Numbered from the stretch's first letter, positions 8,317-18,386 are shown. The stretch is 64,000 bases of DNA from Rhodobacter sp. (GCA_020250445.1 JADCEF010000073.1:1-64000); one strand, 5' to 3'. Notes: generated from the letters alone by a model not told the origin. Program-made: numbers and translations.

Positions 8317-9884
8317 ACCTGGAAGCCCGCTATGATCCGGCCCAGGACACGCCGCTGACCGATGCGGCAGCGGAAGGTCCGGCTGATCCGGCGGTTTCAG
8401 CCCCCGTCGATGGCATGGGCTGCCATGCCGGTGCCGACGAAATGGAAAAGGCCGCACGTCTTGCCGGCAAGTCCGAAATCCTTGACCGATATGCCGCCGA
8501 CTATCCGCAAGGGCCCCATGACAAGCCGCAATCCATGTGCCCCGCCTTCGGGTCGCTGCGCGTCGGGCTGCGGATGCGCCGGGTGGCCACGGTGCTGTCC
8601 GGCTCTGCCTGCTGTGTCTACGGCCTGACCTTCGTGTCGCATTTCTACGGTGCGCGGCGTTCGGTGGGCTATGTGCCGTTCAATTCCGAAACGCTGGTCA
8701 CCGGCAAGCTGTTCGAAGACATCCGCGATGCGGTCCACGAACTGGCCGACCCCGACCGTTATGATGCGGTGGTGGTGACGAACCTTTGTGTGCCCACAGC
8801 CTCTGGCGTGCCGCTCAAGCTGCTGCCCGCCGAGATCAACGGCGTGCGCGTCGTGGGCATCGACGTGCCCGGATTTGGCATCCCCACCCATGCCGAGGCT
8901 AAGGATGTGCTGGCCGGGGCGATGCTGAAATATGCCCGTGCCGAGATCGAGGCGGGCCCGGTTCAGGCACCGCTGCAGGGCAGGTCAGACCGCCCGACCG
9001 TTGCCCTGCTGGGCGAAATGTTCCCCGCCGACCCGATGATGATCGGTGCCATGCTGTCGCCCCTGGGGCTGGCCGCAGGGCCGGTGGTGCCCTGCCGCGA
9101 CTGGCGCGAGCTTTACGCCGCCCTGGACTCTGGCGTCTGTGCTGCGATCCATCCGTTCTACACGGCGGCGGTGCGCGAATTCGAGGCCGCCGGACGGCCC
9201 ATTGTCGGCTCGGCCCCCGTGGGGCATGACGGCACCGCCCTGTGGTTGAAGAACATCGGCGAAGTCATGGGGATTGCAGCGGAAAAGATTGCCGCCTCCC
9301 AGAATGCCTTCCTGCCTGCCATCCGGGCAGCCCTGGCGGCGACGCCGGTCAAGGGCACGATCACCCTGTCGGGTTACGAGGGTTCGGAACTGCTGGTGGC
9401 CCGCCTTCTGATCGAAAGCGGGGCAGAGGTGCCCTATGTCGGCACCGCCTGCGCCCGCACGCCGTGGTCCGAGGCGGACCGCGACTGGCTGGAGGCGCGC
9501 GGCGTCAAGGTCAGGTTCCGCGCCTCGCTGGAAGACGATCTTTCGGCGATGGAGGCGGTTCGTCCCGACCTTGCCATCGGGACAACGCCAGTTGTGCAAA
9601 AGGCAAAAGAGCAAGCGATTCCATCGCTTTATTTCACGAACCTCATCTCGGCCCGCCCGCTGATGGGGCCAGCCGGGGCGGGCAGTCTGGCGCAGGTCGT
9701 CAACGCCGCCATCGCGGGGCGTGACCGGATGGAAGGGATGCAGCGCTTCTTCGACGGGGTCGGCAGTGGCGACAGCGCCGGCATCTGGGAAGGCAGTCCC
9801 AATCTGCGCCCCGAATTCCGTGCGGCGCATCAGAAGAAACTCGACAACCGGGCGAAGGCCGCAAAGGCAGAGGAGATGATCTGA
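8313..9884 (+). CDS. bchY: Chlorophyllide a reductase subunit Y
   Basis: A 523-residue NifD-like catalytic subunit of chlorophyllide oxidoreductase, partner of BchZ and BchX. Cysteines suited to cluster binding occur in QSMCPAFGSLR, SGSACCVYGL and VVTNLCVPT within the first 170 residues. C-terminal motifs such as TLSGYEGSELLVARLL match the nitrogenase-like fold. It lies in the usual bchCXYZ order. The stop overlaps an ATG that opens a 47-residue ORF. Confidence 0.94.
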   Translation: MNLEARYDPAQDTPLTDAAAEGPADPAVSAPVDGMGCHAGADEMEKAARLAGKSEILDRYAADYPQGPHDKPQSMCPAFGSLRVGLRMRRVATVLSGSACCVYGLTFVSHFYGARRSVGYVPFNSETLVTGKLFEDIRDAVHELADPDRYDAVVVTNLCVPTASGVPLKLLPAEINGVRVVGIDVPGFGIPTHAEAKDVLAGAMLKYARAEIEAGPVQAPLQGRSDRPTVALLGEMFPADPMMIGAMLSPLGLAAGPVVPCRDWRELYAALDSGVCAAIHPFYTAAVREFEAAGRPIVGSAPVGHDGTALWLKNIGEVMGIAAEKIAASQNAFLPAIRAALAATPVKGTITLSGYEGSELLVARLLIESGAEVPYVGTACARTPWSEADRDWLEARGVKVRFRASLEDDLSAMEAVRPDLAIGTTPVVQKAKEQAIPSLYFTNLISARPLMGPAGAGSLAQVVNAAIAGRDRMEGMQRFFDGVGSGDSAGIWEGSPNLRPEFRAAHQKKLDNRAKAAKAEEMI

Positions 9885-10027
9885 TGCTGCGCGTCCGGCT
9901 TCACGTCAGCTTTCCGGCAGTTCTGAGCAAGGCGGTTGCGGGCGATTTTTCTGCGAAAAATCCGTCGCAGGCAGATGATTTTTCGCAGAAAAATCGCCCA
10001 GTGAATTTTGGGGGCCGGTCATGCTGA
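9884..10027 (+). CDS. Possible 47-residue ORF bridging bchY and bchZ
   Basis: The ATG at 9884 overlaps the bchY stop (TGATG) and the TGA at 10025-10027 lies just inside bchZ, so the ORF spans the whole gap. It contains the inverted repeat at 9940-9999, translated as the repeated hexads DFSAKN and DFSQKN. No homologue is recognised. It may be a coupling ORF or simply open sequence around an inserted palindrome. Confidence 0.25.
   Translation: MLRVRLHVSFPAVLSKAVAGDFSAKNPSQADDFSQKNRPVNFGGRSC
9940..9999. repeat. Perfect 23-bp inverted repeat between bchY and bchZ
   Basis: Arms 9940-9962 and 9977-9999 are exact reverse complements with a 14-base spacer. Each arm is itself a small palindrome: GATTTTTC-TGC-GAAAAATC on the left and its complement form with GCA in the centre on the right. 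The transcript can fold as one long hairpin or two short ones. It could protect the bchZ-puf message, attenuate it, or be a mobile palindromic element. Confidence 0.9.
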
Positions 10028-11499
10028 TCCAGGATCATGACCGGGCCGGGGGCTACTGGGGCGCAGTCTATGCCTTTTGCGCGGTCAAGGGGTTGCAGGT
10101 GGTGATCGACGGCCCCGTGGGCTGCGAGAATCTGCCCGTAACCTCGGTTCTGCATTACACCGATGCCTTGCCCCCGCATGAGCTGCCCATCGTGGTGACG
10201 GGCCTGGGCGAGGAAGAGCTGGGCCGCGACGGCACCGAAGGGGCGATGCGCCGGGCGTGGAAAACGCTTGATCCCGCCTTGCCGGCCGTGGTCGTGACCG
10301 GATCGATCGCCGAGATGATCGGCGGCGGCGTGACGCCGATGGGCACCAACATCCAGCGCTTTCTGCCCCGCACCATAGACGAGGATCAGTGGCAGGCCGC
10401 CGACCGGGCCATGACCTGGATCTTCACCGAATTCGGCATGACCAAGGGGCGGATGCCGCCCGAAACGCCGCGCCCCGAAGGTGCGCGTCCGCGTGTCAAC
10501 ATCCTGGGTCCGATGTACGGCGTGTTCAACATGGCTTCGGACCTGCACGAGATCCGCCGCCTGATCGAAGGCATCGGTGCCGACGTTCACATGGTCATGC
10601 CGCTGGGCGCGCATCTGGCCGAAATGCGCGGCCTGGTGAATGCCGATGTGAACGTGGTGATGTACCGCGAATTCGGTCGCGGTCTGGCCGAGGTGCTGGG
10701 CAAGCCCTATCTGCAGGCCCCCATCGGGCTGGAATCGACCACGCTGTTCCTGCGCAAGCTGGGCGAGATGCTGGGCCTTGACCCCGAGCCTTTCATCGCG
10801 CGGGAAAGGCATTCCACGCTGAAACCGGTCTGGGACCTGTGGCGGTCGGTGACGCAGGATTTCTTTGCCACCGCAAACTTCGGCATCGTCGCGAACGAAA
10901 CCTATGCCCGTGGCGTGCGCCGCTATCTGGAGGGGGATCTGGGCCTGCCTTGCGCCTTTGCCGTGGCGCGCAAGCCCGGTCAGAAGACCGACGGCGAAAA
11001 GGTGCGCGGCCTGATGCGCCAGCACCGTCCGCTGATCGTCATGGGGTCGATCAACGAAAAGATGTATCTGGCCGAGATGAAGGGCGGGCACGGGCCGCAG
11101 CCCGTCTTTCTGGCCGCCAGTTTCCCCGGCGCCGCGATCCGGCGGGCGGTCGGCACGCCCGTCATGGGCTATTCCGGCTGCGTCTGGCTGTTGCAAGAGG
11201 TGTGCAACGGCCTGTTCGATGCCCTGTTCCATATCCTGCCGCTGGGGTCCGACATGGATTCGGCAGCGGCCACACCCACGACACTGCGCCGCGACTTCCC
11301 CTGGGACGTCGAGGCGCAGCTGGCGCTGGACCGGATCGTGAACCGGCACCCGGTGCTGACGCGGATCAGCGCCGCCCGGACCCTGCGCGATGCGGCCGAA
11401 AAGGCCGCCCTCGATGCCGGGCAGGAGCGGGTCATCAAGGAAACCGTCGAGGCCCTGACCGGCTTCGCGGGCACGATTGCAAAGGGAGAAACGGCATGA
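10021..11499 (+). CDS. bchZ: Chlorophyllide a reductase subunit Z
   Basis: A 492-residue NifK-like subunit that, with BchY, binds substrate and an Fe-S cluster for ring-B reduction. It starts [20 protein letters not shown], and the motifs [22 protein letters not shown] and [13 protein letters not shown] are characteristic. The ATG at 10021 agrees with family length. Its stop overlaps pufQ (ATGA). The puf promoter and pufQ regulation probably lie partly within this gene, as in other Rhodobacter superoperons. Confidence 0.95.
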   Translation: MLIQDHDRAGGYWGAVYAFCAVKGLQVVIDGPVGCENLPVTSVLHYTDALPPHELPIVVTGLGEEELGRDGTEGAMRRAWKTLDPALPAVVVTGSIAEMIGGGVTPMGTNIQRFLPRTIDEDQWQAADRAMTWIFTEFGMTKGRMPPETPRPEGARPRVNILGPMYGVFNMASDLHEIRRLIEGIGADVHMVMPLGAHLAEMRGLVNADVNVVMYREFGRGLAEVLGKPYLQAPIGLESTTLFLRKLGEMLGLDPEPFIARERHSTLKPVWDLWRSVTQDFFATANFGIVANETYARGVRRYLEGDLGLPCAFAVARKPGQKTDGEKVRGLMRQHRPLIVMGSINEKMYLAEMKGGHGPQPVFLAASFPGAAIRRAVGTPVMGYSGCVWLLQEVCNGLFDALFHILPLGSDMDSAAATPTTLRRDFPWDVEAQLALDRIVNRHPVLTRISAARTLRDAAEKAALDAGQERVIKETVEALTGFAGTIAKGETA

Positions 11500-11711
11500 G
11501 CGACCAGATGGCGAACGGCCCGGCCCCGCGGCACCAAAGGGTGCCGAAGCTGGAATACCGCATCTACTTCGCGGTGATCTTCGTGGCGGCGCTGCCGTTC
11601 ACCTTTGTGTCCACGCTTGCCGATCTTGCGACCGGGCGGGACACCAAGGATCCGGTCCGCCGCGCGCTGGCCGAAGCACGGGCGATCACGCCCCACATCT
11701 TTTCGGCCTGA
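11496..11711 (+). CDS. pufQ: PufQ, bacteriochlorophyll synthesis/assembly factor
   Basis: A 71-residue protein with a central membrane helix ([19 protein letters not shown] at about 25-43) followed by a conserved acidic/basic tail with [18 protein letters not shown]. PufQ is required for normal bacteriochlorophyll levels and probably carries tetrapyrrole intermediates to assembly sites. It is the first gene of the puf operon and overlaps bchZ by 4 bases, so it can be translated from the bch transcript as well. Confidence 0.93.
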   Translation: MSDQMANGPAPRHQRVPKLEYRIYFAVIFVAALPFTFVSTLADLATGRDTKDPVRRALAEARAITPHIFSA

Positions 11712-11764
11712 AAGGGCCGCTCACCGGCTTCGGTTCCGCAAGGGCCGAGGGAAAACGTCTGACG

Positions 11765-11828
11765 CCCCGTGACGGGGTGACAGTCGGTCGGCAGGGCCTG
11801 TCAGCCCTGCCGGAACCCCGCAGCGGGG
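11765..11828 (+). promoter_or_regulatory. Three successive RNA hairpins between pufQ and pufB
   Basis: Stems: CCCCG/CGGGG at 11765-11769 and 11773-11777; GGCAGGGC/GCCCTGCC at 11790-11797 and 11804-11811; CCCCG/CGGGG at 11816-11820 and 11824-11828. None is followed by a U tract, so they look like 5' stabilisers or processing barriers for the pufBA message rather than terminators, as known for other Rhodobacter puf operons. Confidence 0.7.
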
Positions 11829-11862
11829 AACGCTGCTTCAGTCTGACGATCCGGAGGATAAC

Positions 11863-12012
11863 ATGGCTGATAGAAACGACCTGAGCTTCACAGGTCTGAC
11901 CGACCAGCAGGCGCAGGAACTGCATTCCGTCTACATGAGCGGACTTTGGCTATTTGTCATCGTTGCCGTTGTTGCTCATGCTGCGGTTTTCTTCTGGCAA
12001 CCGTGGTTCTGA
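11863..12012 (+). CDS. pufB: Light-harvesting LH1 beta polypeptide
   Basis: A 49-residue LH1 beta chain starting [20 protein letters not shown] and ending FFWQPWF. One membrane helix contains the conserved His of VVAHAAVFF that ligates B875 bacteriochlorophyll. A strong GGAGGA ribosome site precedes the ATG. It forms the outer wall of the LH1 ring with PufA. Three hairpins lie upstream. Confidence 0.97.
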   Translation: MADRNDLSFTGLTDQQAQELHSVYMSGLWLFVIVAVVAHAAVFFWQPWF

Positions 12013-12026
12013 GGGGGGATCAAGAC

Positions 12027-12209
12027 ATGTCCAAATTCTACAAAATCTGGCTGATCTTCGATCCGCGTCGCGTTTTCGTGGCACAGGGCGTGTTCCTGTT
12101 CCTGCTGGCCGCGATGATCCACCTCGTGCTGCTCAGCACGCCCAGCTACAACTGGTTCGACATTGCTGCGGCAAAGTACAACCGCGTCGCAGCGGCACCG
12201 GCAGAGTAA
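12027..12209 (+). CDS. pufA: Light-harvesting LH1 alpha polypeptide
   Basis: A 60-residue LH1 alpha chain starting [20 protein letters not shown], with a membrane helix containing AAMIHLVLL, whose His binds bacteriochlorophyll, and the aromatic PSYNWF after the helix. The ATG at 12027 lies 14 bases after pufB with GAGGGGGG as ribosome site; an in-frame ATG upstream at 11946 lies inside pufB and is rejected. A hairpin follows the stop. Confidence 0.97.
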   Translation: MSKFYKIWLIFDPRRVFVAQGVFLFLLAAMIHLVLLSTPSYNWFDIAAAKYNRVAAAPAE

Positions 12210-12222
12210 GGGCCCTGCCCCC

Positions 12223-12249
12223 GTTGCGGGCGGTGCCCCCGCCCGCAAC
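12223..12249 (+). promoter_or_regulatory. Intercistronic hairpin between pufA and pufL
   Basis: GTTGCGGGCGG at 12223-12233 pairs with CCGCCCGCAAC at 12239-12249 around a 5-base loop, an 11-bp stem. There is no U tract. Its position, just after pufBA, is that of the known 3' stabiliser that makes the pufBA segment outlive pufLMX in Rhodobacter and sets the LH1:RC ratio. Confidence 0.8.
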
Positions 12250-12325
12250 CATTGATGAAACCACATCCGGCAGCGACGTCACCGCATTTGCGACTGGCCG
12301 TCTGGCCGCCAGCGGAGAGGGAAGC

Positions 12326-13174
12326 ATGGCACTGCTCAGCTTCGAACGAAAATACCGCGTGCCGGGCGGCACGCTTGTCGGCGGAAACCTGTTCGACTTC
12401 TGGGTCGGCCCCTTCTATGTCGGCTTCTTTGGGGTCACGACGTTCTTTTTCGCGGCGCTCGGGACGATCCTGATCTTCTATGGCACGGCGATCGAAGGTG
12501 TCTGGAACCCCTGGCTGATCTCGATCGATCCGCCGCCGATCGAATACGGGCTGGCGGCGGCACCGCTGCGGGACGGCGGGCTTTGGCAGCTGATCACCAT
12601 CTGCGCCATCGGGGCCTTCGTTTCCTGGGCGCTGCGCGAGGTGGAGATCGCGCGCAAGCTGGGGATGGGGCTGCACGTGCCCTTTGCCTTTGGCGTGGCG
12701 ATCTTTGCCTATGTCACGCTGGTGGTCATTCGCCCGATCCTGATGGGGGCCTGGGGCTATGCCTTTCCCTATGGCATCTTCAGCCACCTCGATTGGGTGT
12801 CCAACACCGGCTATGCCTATGGCAACTTCCACTACAACCCGGCGCATATGATCGCGGTGAGCTTCTTTTTCACCACCACGCTGGCGCTGGCGCTGCACGG
12901 GGCGCTGATCCTTTCGGCGGTAAACCCGGCCAAGGGCAGGGAGATCCGCTCGCCCGACCATGAAGATACCTTCTTCCGGGATCTGATCGGCTATTCGGTG
13001 GGCACGCTTGGCATTCACAGGCTGGGTCTGTTGCTGGCGCTGAATGCCGGGTTCTGGAGCGCGGTCTGCATCGTCATTTCGGGCACCATCTGGTTCGACG
13101 AATGGGTCGTCTGGTGGGACTGGTACCTGCAGTTGCCGTGGTGGGCCAACATTCCGGGAGGCGTCAATGGCTGA
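12326..13174 (+). CDS. pufL: Photosynthetic reaction centre L subunit
   Basis: A 282-residue five-helix membrane protein starting [20 protein letters not shown]. Cofactor-site motifs are visible: [22 protein letters not shown] around the accessory and special-pair bacteriochlorophyll histidines, and [20 protein letters not shown] with the iron/quinone region. It pairs with PufM to bind the electron-transfer cofactors. The ATG at 12326 gives the standard length. Its end overlaps pufM by 8 bases. Confidence 0.97.
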   Translation: MALLSFERKYRVPGGTLVGGNLFDFWVGPFYVGFFGVTTFFFAALGTILIFYGTAIEGVWNPWLISIDPPPIEYGLAAAPLRDGGLWQLITICAIGAFVSWALREVEIARKLGMGLHVPFAFGVAIFAYVTLVVIRPILMGAWGYAFPYGIFSHLDWVSNTGYAYGNFHYNPAHMIAVSFFFTTTLALALHGALILSAVNPAKGREIRSPDHEDTFFRDLIGYSVGTLGIHRLGLLLALNAGFWSAVCIVISGTIWFDEWVVWWDWYLQLPWWANIPGGVNG

Positions 13175-14090
13175 GTATCAGAATATCTTCACCCAGGTTC
13201 AGGTGCGTGCCGCCCCTGAAATGGGACTGGCCGAGGATGTGGACCTGCGGAACCGGACAAAGGGTGCAGGGTTTTCAAACCTTCTTGGCTGGTTTGGCAA
13301 TGCGCAACTGGGGCCGATCTACCTGGGAACCTTTGGCGTGATCTCGCTGGCGACGGGCGCGATCTGGTTCATGCTGGTCGGTGCCAGTTTCTGGCATCAG
13401 GCCGGGTTCAACCCGGGCGTCTTCCTGCGTGATCTGTTCTACATGGCGCTGGAGCCGCCGGCGCCGGAATACGGCCTGGGATTTGCACCCTTGGGCGAAG
13501 GCGGGCTTTGGCTGATCGCCTCGTTCTTCCTGCTGATCTCGGTGATGACCTGGTGGGTGCGCACCTATCTGCGCGCCGAAGCGCTTGGCATGGGCAAGCA
13601 TGTGGCCTGGGCCTTTGCCAGTGCTATCTGGCTGTTCCTGGTGCTGGGCCTGATCCGGCCGGTGCTGATGGGAAGCTGGTCCGAAGCGGTGCCTTACGGC
13701 ATCTTCCCGCATCTGGACTGGACGAACCTGTTTTCGCTGACCTATGGCAACCTGTTCTACAATCCGTTCCATGCGTTGAGCATCGTCTTCCTTTACGGGT
13801 CGGCCCTGCTGTTTGCCATGCACGGGGCAACGATCCTGGCCGTCAGCCGGTTCGGCGGCGACCGCGAGATCGAGCAGATCGTTGACCGGGGCACGGCTTC
13901 GGAACGCGCTGCGCTGTTCTGGCGCTGGACCATGGGCTTCAATGCGACGATGGAGGGGATTCACCGCTGGGCGTGGTGGTTTGCGGTGCTGACGACCCTG
14001 ACGGGCGGCATCGGCATCCTTCTGTCGGGAACGGTTGTCGACAACTGGTTTGTCTGGGCGCAGGACCACGGCTTTGCGCCGCTGAACTGA
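13167..14090 (+). CDS. pufM: Photosynthetic reaction centre M subunit
   Basis: A 307-residue partner of PufL, starting [20 protein letters not shown]. The motifs [21 protein letters not shown] and [23 protein letters not shown] correspond to the special-pair and quinone/iron regions. It ends DHGFAPLN with no cytochrome-subunit gene (pufC) after it, so electrons come from soluble cytochrome c2, whose gene is at 16661. The start overlaps pufL. Confidence 0.97.
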   Translation: MAEYQNIFTQVQVRAAPEMGLAEDVDLRNRTKGAGFSNLLGWFGNAQLGPIYLGTFGVISLATGAIWFMLVGASFWHQAGFNPGVFLRDLFYMALEPPAPEYGLGFAPLGEGGLWLIASFFLLISVMTWWVRTYLRAEALGMGKHVAWAFASAIWLFLVLGLIRPVLMGSWSEAVPYGIFPHLDWTNLFSLTYGNLFYNPFHALSIVFLYGSALLFAMHGATILAVSRFGGDREIEQIVDRGTASERAALFWRWTMGFNATMEGIHRWAWWFAVLTTLTGGIGILLSGTVVDNWFVWAQDHGFAPLN

Positions 14091-14108
14091 CCCCGAAAGG
14101 AGAGCGTC

Positions 14109-14348
14109 ATGCAACAAGAAAAACCCTATTACGAACACGCCAACAGGCGCGTGCATATCCGCCACTGGGTTCTGGGGCAGATGCTGGCGGGTGCCGGCAA
14201 GGCGGCGCTGTTTGTCATCGCCATCGGGGTCGTGCTGGGCGCGATCTACCTTGTATCGCTGGCCCTGCCGGAACAAAGCAAGCAGGCCCCGTCGCCACAG
14301 CAGACCGGTGCCCTGCAAATGCCGGTCGCCCCGGCTGTGGCCGCCTGA
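14109..14348 (+). CDS. pufX: PufX, RC-LH1 core complex protein
   Basis: A 79-residue protein with an N-terminal cytoplasmic part ending [20 protein letters not shown], one membrane helix with glycines, and the PufX-like tail [18 protein letters not shown]. PufX opens the LH1 ring and permits quinone exchange and core dimer formation. It is diverged in sequence, but place, size and the LPE-x4-QAPSP motif are diagnostic. A GGAGAG ribosome site precedes it. pufX is restricted to the Rhodobacter group, which helps place the organism. Confidence 0.93.
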   Translation: MQQEKPYYEHANRRVHIRHWVLGQMLAGAGKAALFVIAIGVVLGAIYLVSLALPEQSKQAPSPQQTGALQMPVAPAVAA

Positions 14349-14355
14349 AACCGGT

Positions 14356-14374
14356 CGGCCCCCGCGCGGGGCCG
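14356..14374 (+). terminator. Hairpin after pufX
   Basis: CGGCCCC at 14356-14362 pairs with GGGGCCG at 14368-14374 with a 5-base loop. It sits 8 bases after the pufX stop. With no U tract it may be a 3' end stabiliser or a weak terminator allowing read-through into dxs. Confidence 0.55.
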
Positions 14375-14511
14375 TCCACCTTCCTTCGGGCCGTCTCGCC
14401 TGGCCCGGATCTTCGGGCCGTGCCGGCCCGGTTCCCTTCCTGCTGGCGACAGGCGACTGGTGCCGTGCGCATGACCGCACGGCACCCTTTTCCCCGACGG
14501 AGGTCCTTGCG

Positions 14512-16434
14512 ATGACCCGCCCCGTAACCCCCCTTCTGGATCGCATCGGCGGACCGGCAGACCTCAAGGGCCTGTCGGACAGCGAGCTTCGCCGTCTGGC
14601 GGATGAGCTGCGCGCCGAGGTGATTTCCGCCGTCTCGGTGACGGGCGGGCACCTTGGGTCTTCGCTGGGGGTCGTGGAACTGACCGTGGCGATCCATGCG
14701 GTGTTCAACGCGCCCGCAGACAAGCTGATCTTCGATGTCGGGCATCAGTGCTATCCGCACAAGGTCCTGACGGGGCGGCGCGACCGCATCCGCACCCTGC
14801 GCCAGGAAGGCGGCCTGTCGGGCTTCACCAAACGCTCTGAAAGCCCGTTCGATCCGTTTGGCGCGGCCCATTCCTCGACCTCGATTTCGGCGGCGCTGGG
14901 GTTTGCGACGGGGCGCGACATGGGCATGCCGACGGGCGACGCGATTGCGGTGATCGGCGATGGTGCCATATCCGCCGGCATGGCCTATGAGGCGATGAAC
15001 CATGCCGGCGATCTGGGCAAACGCCTGTTCGTGATCCTGAACGACAATGAGATGAGCATAGCGCCCCCCGTCGGTGCCATGTCGAGGTACCTCAGCGGTC
15101 TGAACCCCCTGATGCCTTTCGCCCGCCTGGCCGAAGGCATGGAAGCGGCCCTGCCGGGGCCCTTGCGCGAAGGCGCACGTCGCGCCCGGGCGCTGGTGAC
15201 CGGGCAGCAGGACCGGGGCACGCTGTTCGAGGAACTGGGGTTCAGCTACATCGGGCCGGTTGACGGGCACGACATGGATGATCTGCTTGCGGTTCTGCGC
15301 GCGGCCCGGGTCCGCGCCTCGGGTCCCGTGCTGATCCACGTGATCACCAAAAAGGGCAAGGGCTATGCCCCGGCCGAAACTGCAGCCGACAAGTACCATG
15401 GCGTCTCGAAGTTCGATGTCCTTTCGGGAGAGCAGAAGGCGACACCGTCAAACGCGCCCGCCTATACCAAGGTATTCGGGCAGGCGCTGCTGCAGGAGGC
15501 CCGCCACGACAGCCGGATCGTTGCGGTGACAGCGGCGATGCCTTCGGGCACCGGTGTTGACATTCTGGCGGCCCAGATGCCCAGCCGCGTCTTCGACGTG
15601 GGCATCGCCGAACAGCACGCCGTCACCTTCGCCGCCGGCATGGCCGCCGCCGGTTTGCGTCCGTTCTGCGCGATCTATTCCACCTTCCTGCAGCGGGGCT
15701 ACGACCAGATCGTGCATGATGTGGCGTTGCAGGGCCTTCCGGTGCGCTTTGCCATTGATCGGGCCGGCCTTGTCGGGGCGGACGGGGCCACCCATGCCGG
15801 TGCCTTCGATCTGGCCTTTCTGGGCAATCTGCCGGGCTTTACCGTGATGGCGGCGGCGGACGAGGCCGAGCTGATGCATATGGTGGCAACCGCCGCCGCG
15901 CATGACGCGGGCCCCATCGCCTTTCGCTATCCGCGCGGTGACGGTGCCGGGGTGGACATGCCGCAGCGGGGCCGCCTGCTGGACATCGGCAAGGGGCGCG
16001 TGATGAAAGAGGGCAGCGATGTGGCGCTGCTGTCGCTGGGCGCGTCTCTGGCCGAATGCCTGGCTGCTGCGGAGGAACTTGACAGCGCAGGCATCAGCAC
16101 GACCGTTGCCGACGCCCGCTTTGCCAAGCCGCTTGATGCGGCGCTGATCGATCAGCTTGTCCGCCACCACGGCACCGTTGTGACCGTGGAACAGGGCGCG
16201 CAGGGCGGATTCGGTGCCCTGGTGCTGCATTATCTGGCCAATTCCGGCCAGCTTGACGGCGGGGTCAGCCTGCGGACCATGACCCTGCCGGACCGGTTCA
16301 TCGACCATGCTGCGCCCGCAGCGATGTACCGCGATGCCGGATTGACCCGTGCCGACATCTGCCGCGTCGTCCAAGACGCCCATGCGCGCCGTGCGGGCCG
16401 CGTTCTGCGCCTGGTTCCGCGCGGGGGGGCTTAA
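14512..16434 (+). CDS. dxs: 1-deoxy-D-xylulose-5-phosphate synthase
   Basis: A 640-residue thiamine-diphosphate enzyme condensing pyruvate and glyceraldehyde-3-phosphate, the entry to the MEP isoprenoid pathway. The ThDP motif [15 protein letters not shown] is at about 148-162, with VGHQCYPHK before it and the transketolase-like [15 protein letters not shown] in the C-terminal half. The ATG at 14512 follows GGAGG. Location directly behind puf matches other Rhodobacter species and links isoprenoid supply to pigment demand. Confidence 0.95.
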   Translation: MTRPVTPLLDRIGGPADLKGLSDSELRRLADELRAEVISAVSVTGGHLGSSLGVVELTVAIHAVFNAPADKLIFDVGHQCYPHKVLTGRRDRIRTLRQEGGLSGFTKRSESPFDPFGAAHSSTSISAALGFATGRDMGMPTGDAIAVIGDGAISAGMAYEAMNHAGDLGKRLFVILNDNEMSIAPPVGAMSRYLSGLNPLMPFARLAEGMEAALPGPLREGARRARALVTGQQDRGTLFEELGFSYIGPVDGHDMDDLLAVLRAARVRASGPVLIHVITKKGKGYAPAETAADKYHGVSKFDVLSGEQKATPSNAPAYTKVFGQALLQEARHDSRIVAVTAAMPSGTGVDILAAQMPSRVFDVGIAEQHAVTFAAGMAAAGLRPFCAIYSTFLQRGYDQIVHDVALQGLPVRFAIDRAGLVGADGATHAGAFDLAFLGNLPGFTVMAAADEAELMHMVATAAAHDAGPIAFRYPRGDGAGVDMPQRGRLLDIGKGRVMKEGSDVALLSLGASLAECLAAAEELDSAGISTTVADARFAKPLDAALIDQLVRHHGTVVTVEQGAQGGFGALVLHYLANSGQLDGGVSLRTMTLPDRFIDHAAPAAMYRDAGLTRADICRVVQDAHARRAGRVLRLVPRGGA

Positions 16435-16613
16435 CCGGCCATTCCCCGATGAACCGGTGGCGAGGGTGCAATGCCCCGCGCCACGCGGAAGAAGGCGCAA
16501 GATGCCGTCACGGTCCGCAGTTCTGGCCGCCCCACAGCCCAAGCCCGCCGTGTGCGGCGGCGCGCCCGGCGGGCAGGGTCGTCTTTGTTCCTGCGCCCCT
16601 TTGCACCTGATGC

Positions 16614-16643
16614 CAGGGGGCCGCGCCTGCGGTCGGCCCCCTG
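16614..16643. terminator. Bidirectional terminator-like stem between dxs and cycA
   Basis: A 10-bp GC stem (16614-16623 with 16634-16643) around a 10-base loop lies between the convergent dxs and cycA. No clear U tract. The rest of 16435-16660 shows no gene that I can support. Confidence 0.55.
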
Positions 16644-16660
16644 CAGCGGTCAGGCCAGGA

Positions 16661-17113
16661 TCACTCGGTCGCGGCCGGCGCTTCGCCTGCGGCAGGGCTG
16701 AGCGAAGCCAGGAAGGCCGCGACATTGGCCGCGTCTTCTTCCTTTTTCACCTTGAAGACCATCTTGCTTTTCAGCTTCGGGTTCCCGGTGAACTCGTCAA
16801 GGAACTTGGTGGGGTCCTGAACATAGACGGTGAGATTTGCTTCATCCCAGACCAGGCCCTTGGCAGCGGCTTCCTTGATGCCGTCGCCGTACTTGAAGCC
16901 TTCGTAAGAGGCGGCCGGACGGCCGATGATCCCGTACAGGTTGGGGCCGGTCTTGGCGTTCTTGCCGGCCAGCACATTGCCGTCAGGATCCGCCACGACA
17001 TGGCAGGTCTGGCATTGGTTGAAAATCTTCTTGCCGGCTTCGGCGTCGCCCGCAGCAAGGGCCATGCCGCTGGATGCGGCAAGGATGGTCAGGGCAGTGA
17101 TCGCATGTTTCAT
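16661..17113 (-). CDS. cycA: Cytochrome c2
   Basis: A 150-residue periplasmic class I cytochrome c that re-reduces the photo-oxidised reaction centre and shuttles electrons from the bc1 complex. Signal peptide MKHAITALTILAASSGMALA; haem motif CQTCH at 34-38; the Met ligand is in KSKMVF at about 118. A GGGAGG ribosome site precedes the ATG at 17113. The extended frame to 17254 is not needed. It sits directly behind hemA in a photosynthesis-cluster transcription direction. Confidence 0.95.
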   Translation of the reverse strand: MKHAITALTILAASSGMALAAGDAEAGKKIFNQCQTCHVVADPDGNVLAGKNAKTGPNLYGIIGRPAASYEGFKYGDGIKEAAAKGLVWDEANLTVYVQDPTKFLDEFTGNPKLKSKMVFKVKKEEDAANVAAFLASLSPAAGEAPAATE

Positions 17114-17134
17114 GTATAGCCTCCCGTTACTTCG

Positions 17135-17156
17135 CCGGTACGCGGCCGCATACCGG
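17135..17156. promoter_or_regulatory. Palindrome between hemA and cycA
   Basis: A 22-bp near-perfect palindrome (CCGGTA ... TACCGG with GCGGCCGC in the centre, one mismatch pair) fills the short gap between hemA and cycA. It may uncouple the two transcripts or bind a regulator. Confidence 0.4.
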
Positions 17157-17177
17157 GCATATGGTGCAGTATGTGGG

Positions 17178-18386
17178 TCACGCCACCGCATGGGCAAGGG
17201 CGCATCTGCGCCAGAGTGATGCCAGAGCCATGACCAGATGGTCAATGTCTGCATCGCTGTGATGCGGGGACGGGGTCAGTCGCAGCCGTTCGGTGCCTTT
17301 CGGGACGGTCGGATAGTTGATCGGTTGCACATAGATGCCCCAGTCTTCCATCAGGATGTCCGAAATCATGCGGCATTTCACCGGATCGCCGATGATCACC
17401 GGCACGATGTGGCTGTCATTCGCCATATGCGGGATTCCGTGGCGGTCCAGGGCGGCGCGCAGCCGCGCCACCTGCTGGCGCTGGCGCTGCCGTTCCACGT
17501 CGCTGCCCTTCAGATGCACGATGGATGCCGTGGCGGCGGCGGCAACGGCGGGGGGCAGGGCGGTGGTGAAGATGAAGCCGCTGGCAAAGGACCGGATGAA
17601 GTCGCACAGCGCGGCAGTTCCTGTGACATAGCCGCCGACCACGCCATAAGCCTTGCCCAGGGTGCCCTCGATCAGGGTGATCCGGTCTGCCAGCCCCTCG
17701 CGTTCGCAGACGCCGCCGCCGCGCGGACCGTACATGCCCACAGCATGCACCTCGTCGATATAGGTCATGGCACCATGGGATTCGGCCACTTCGACAATCT
17801 CGCGGATCGGCGCGATATCGCCATCCATCGAATAGACCGACTCGAAGGCAACGATCTTTGGCCGGTCGCCGACCGCCTTCAGCTTGCGGTCCAGATCGCG
17901 CCAGTCATTGTGTTTCCAGATGACCTTGTCGGCGCGCGAATGGCGGATCCCCTCGATCATGCTGGCGTGGTTGCCGGCATCCGACAGGATGACCGCACCG
18001 GGAATCCGGGCACCCAGCGTGGACAGCGCCGCCCAGTTCGAAACATAGCCCGAGGTGAACAGAAGTGCCGCCTCCTTGCCATGCAGGTCTGCCAGCTCTG
18101 CCTCCAGCGCCATGTGATGCACGGCATTGCCCGAGATGTTGCGCGTGCCCCCCGCACCGGTGCCGCAGGCCTGCACGGCATCCACCATCGCGCCGACAAC
18201 GTCAGGGTGATGGGACATTCCCAGATAATCGTTGGAACACCAGACGGTGACCTCGCGCGGCTCGTTGCGGTGGTTGACCGCGCGGGTCTGTTCGCCGCGG
18301 CGGCGCTGAAGATTGGCATAGATGCGGTAATTGCCTTCTGCCTTCAGCGCACCAAGCTCGTCCTTGAAGAAACGTTCAAAATCCAT
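17178..18386 (-). CDS. hemA: 5-aminolevulinate synthase
   Basis: A 402-residue PLP enzyme of the alpha-oxoamine synthase family that makes ALA from glycine and succinyl-CoA, the first step of all tetrapyrroles here. Conserved parts include [12 protein letters not shown] at 50-61, [30 protein letters not shown] and the PLP-lysine motif TLGKAYG with Lys245. Start ATG at 18386 has a GGAG ribosome site and lies 11 bases inside the puhE 3' end. Rhodobacters often have a second copy (hemT); this cluster-linked one is called hemA. Confidence 0.95.
   Translation of the reverse strand: MDFERFFKDELGALKAEGNYRIYANLQRRRGEQTRAVNHRNEPREVTVWCSNDYLGMSHHPDVVGAMVDAVQACGTGAGGTRNISGNAVHHMALEAELADLHGKEAALLFTSGYVSNWAALSTLGARIPGAVILSDAGNHASMIEGIRHSRADKVIWKHNDWRDLDRKLKAVGDRPKIVAFESVYSMDGDIAPIREIVEVAESHGAMTYIDEVHAVGMYGPRGGGVCEREGLADRITLIEGTLGKAYGVVGGYVTGTAALCDFIRSFASGFIFTTALPPAVAAAATASIVHLKGSDVERQRQRQQVARLRAALDRHGIPHMANDSHIVPVIIGDPVKCRMISDILMEDWGIYVQPINYPTVPKGTERLRLTPSPHHSDADIDHLVMALASLWRRCALAHAVA

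Noticed and set aside
14356-14374. The post-pufX hairpin as a strong intrinsic terminator
   Set aside because: No U tract follows, so I call it only a hairpin with possible terminator or stabiliser role.
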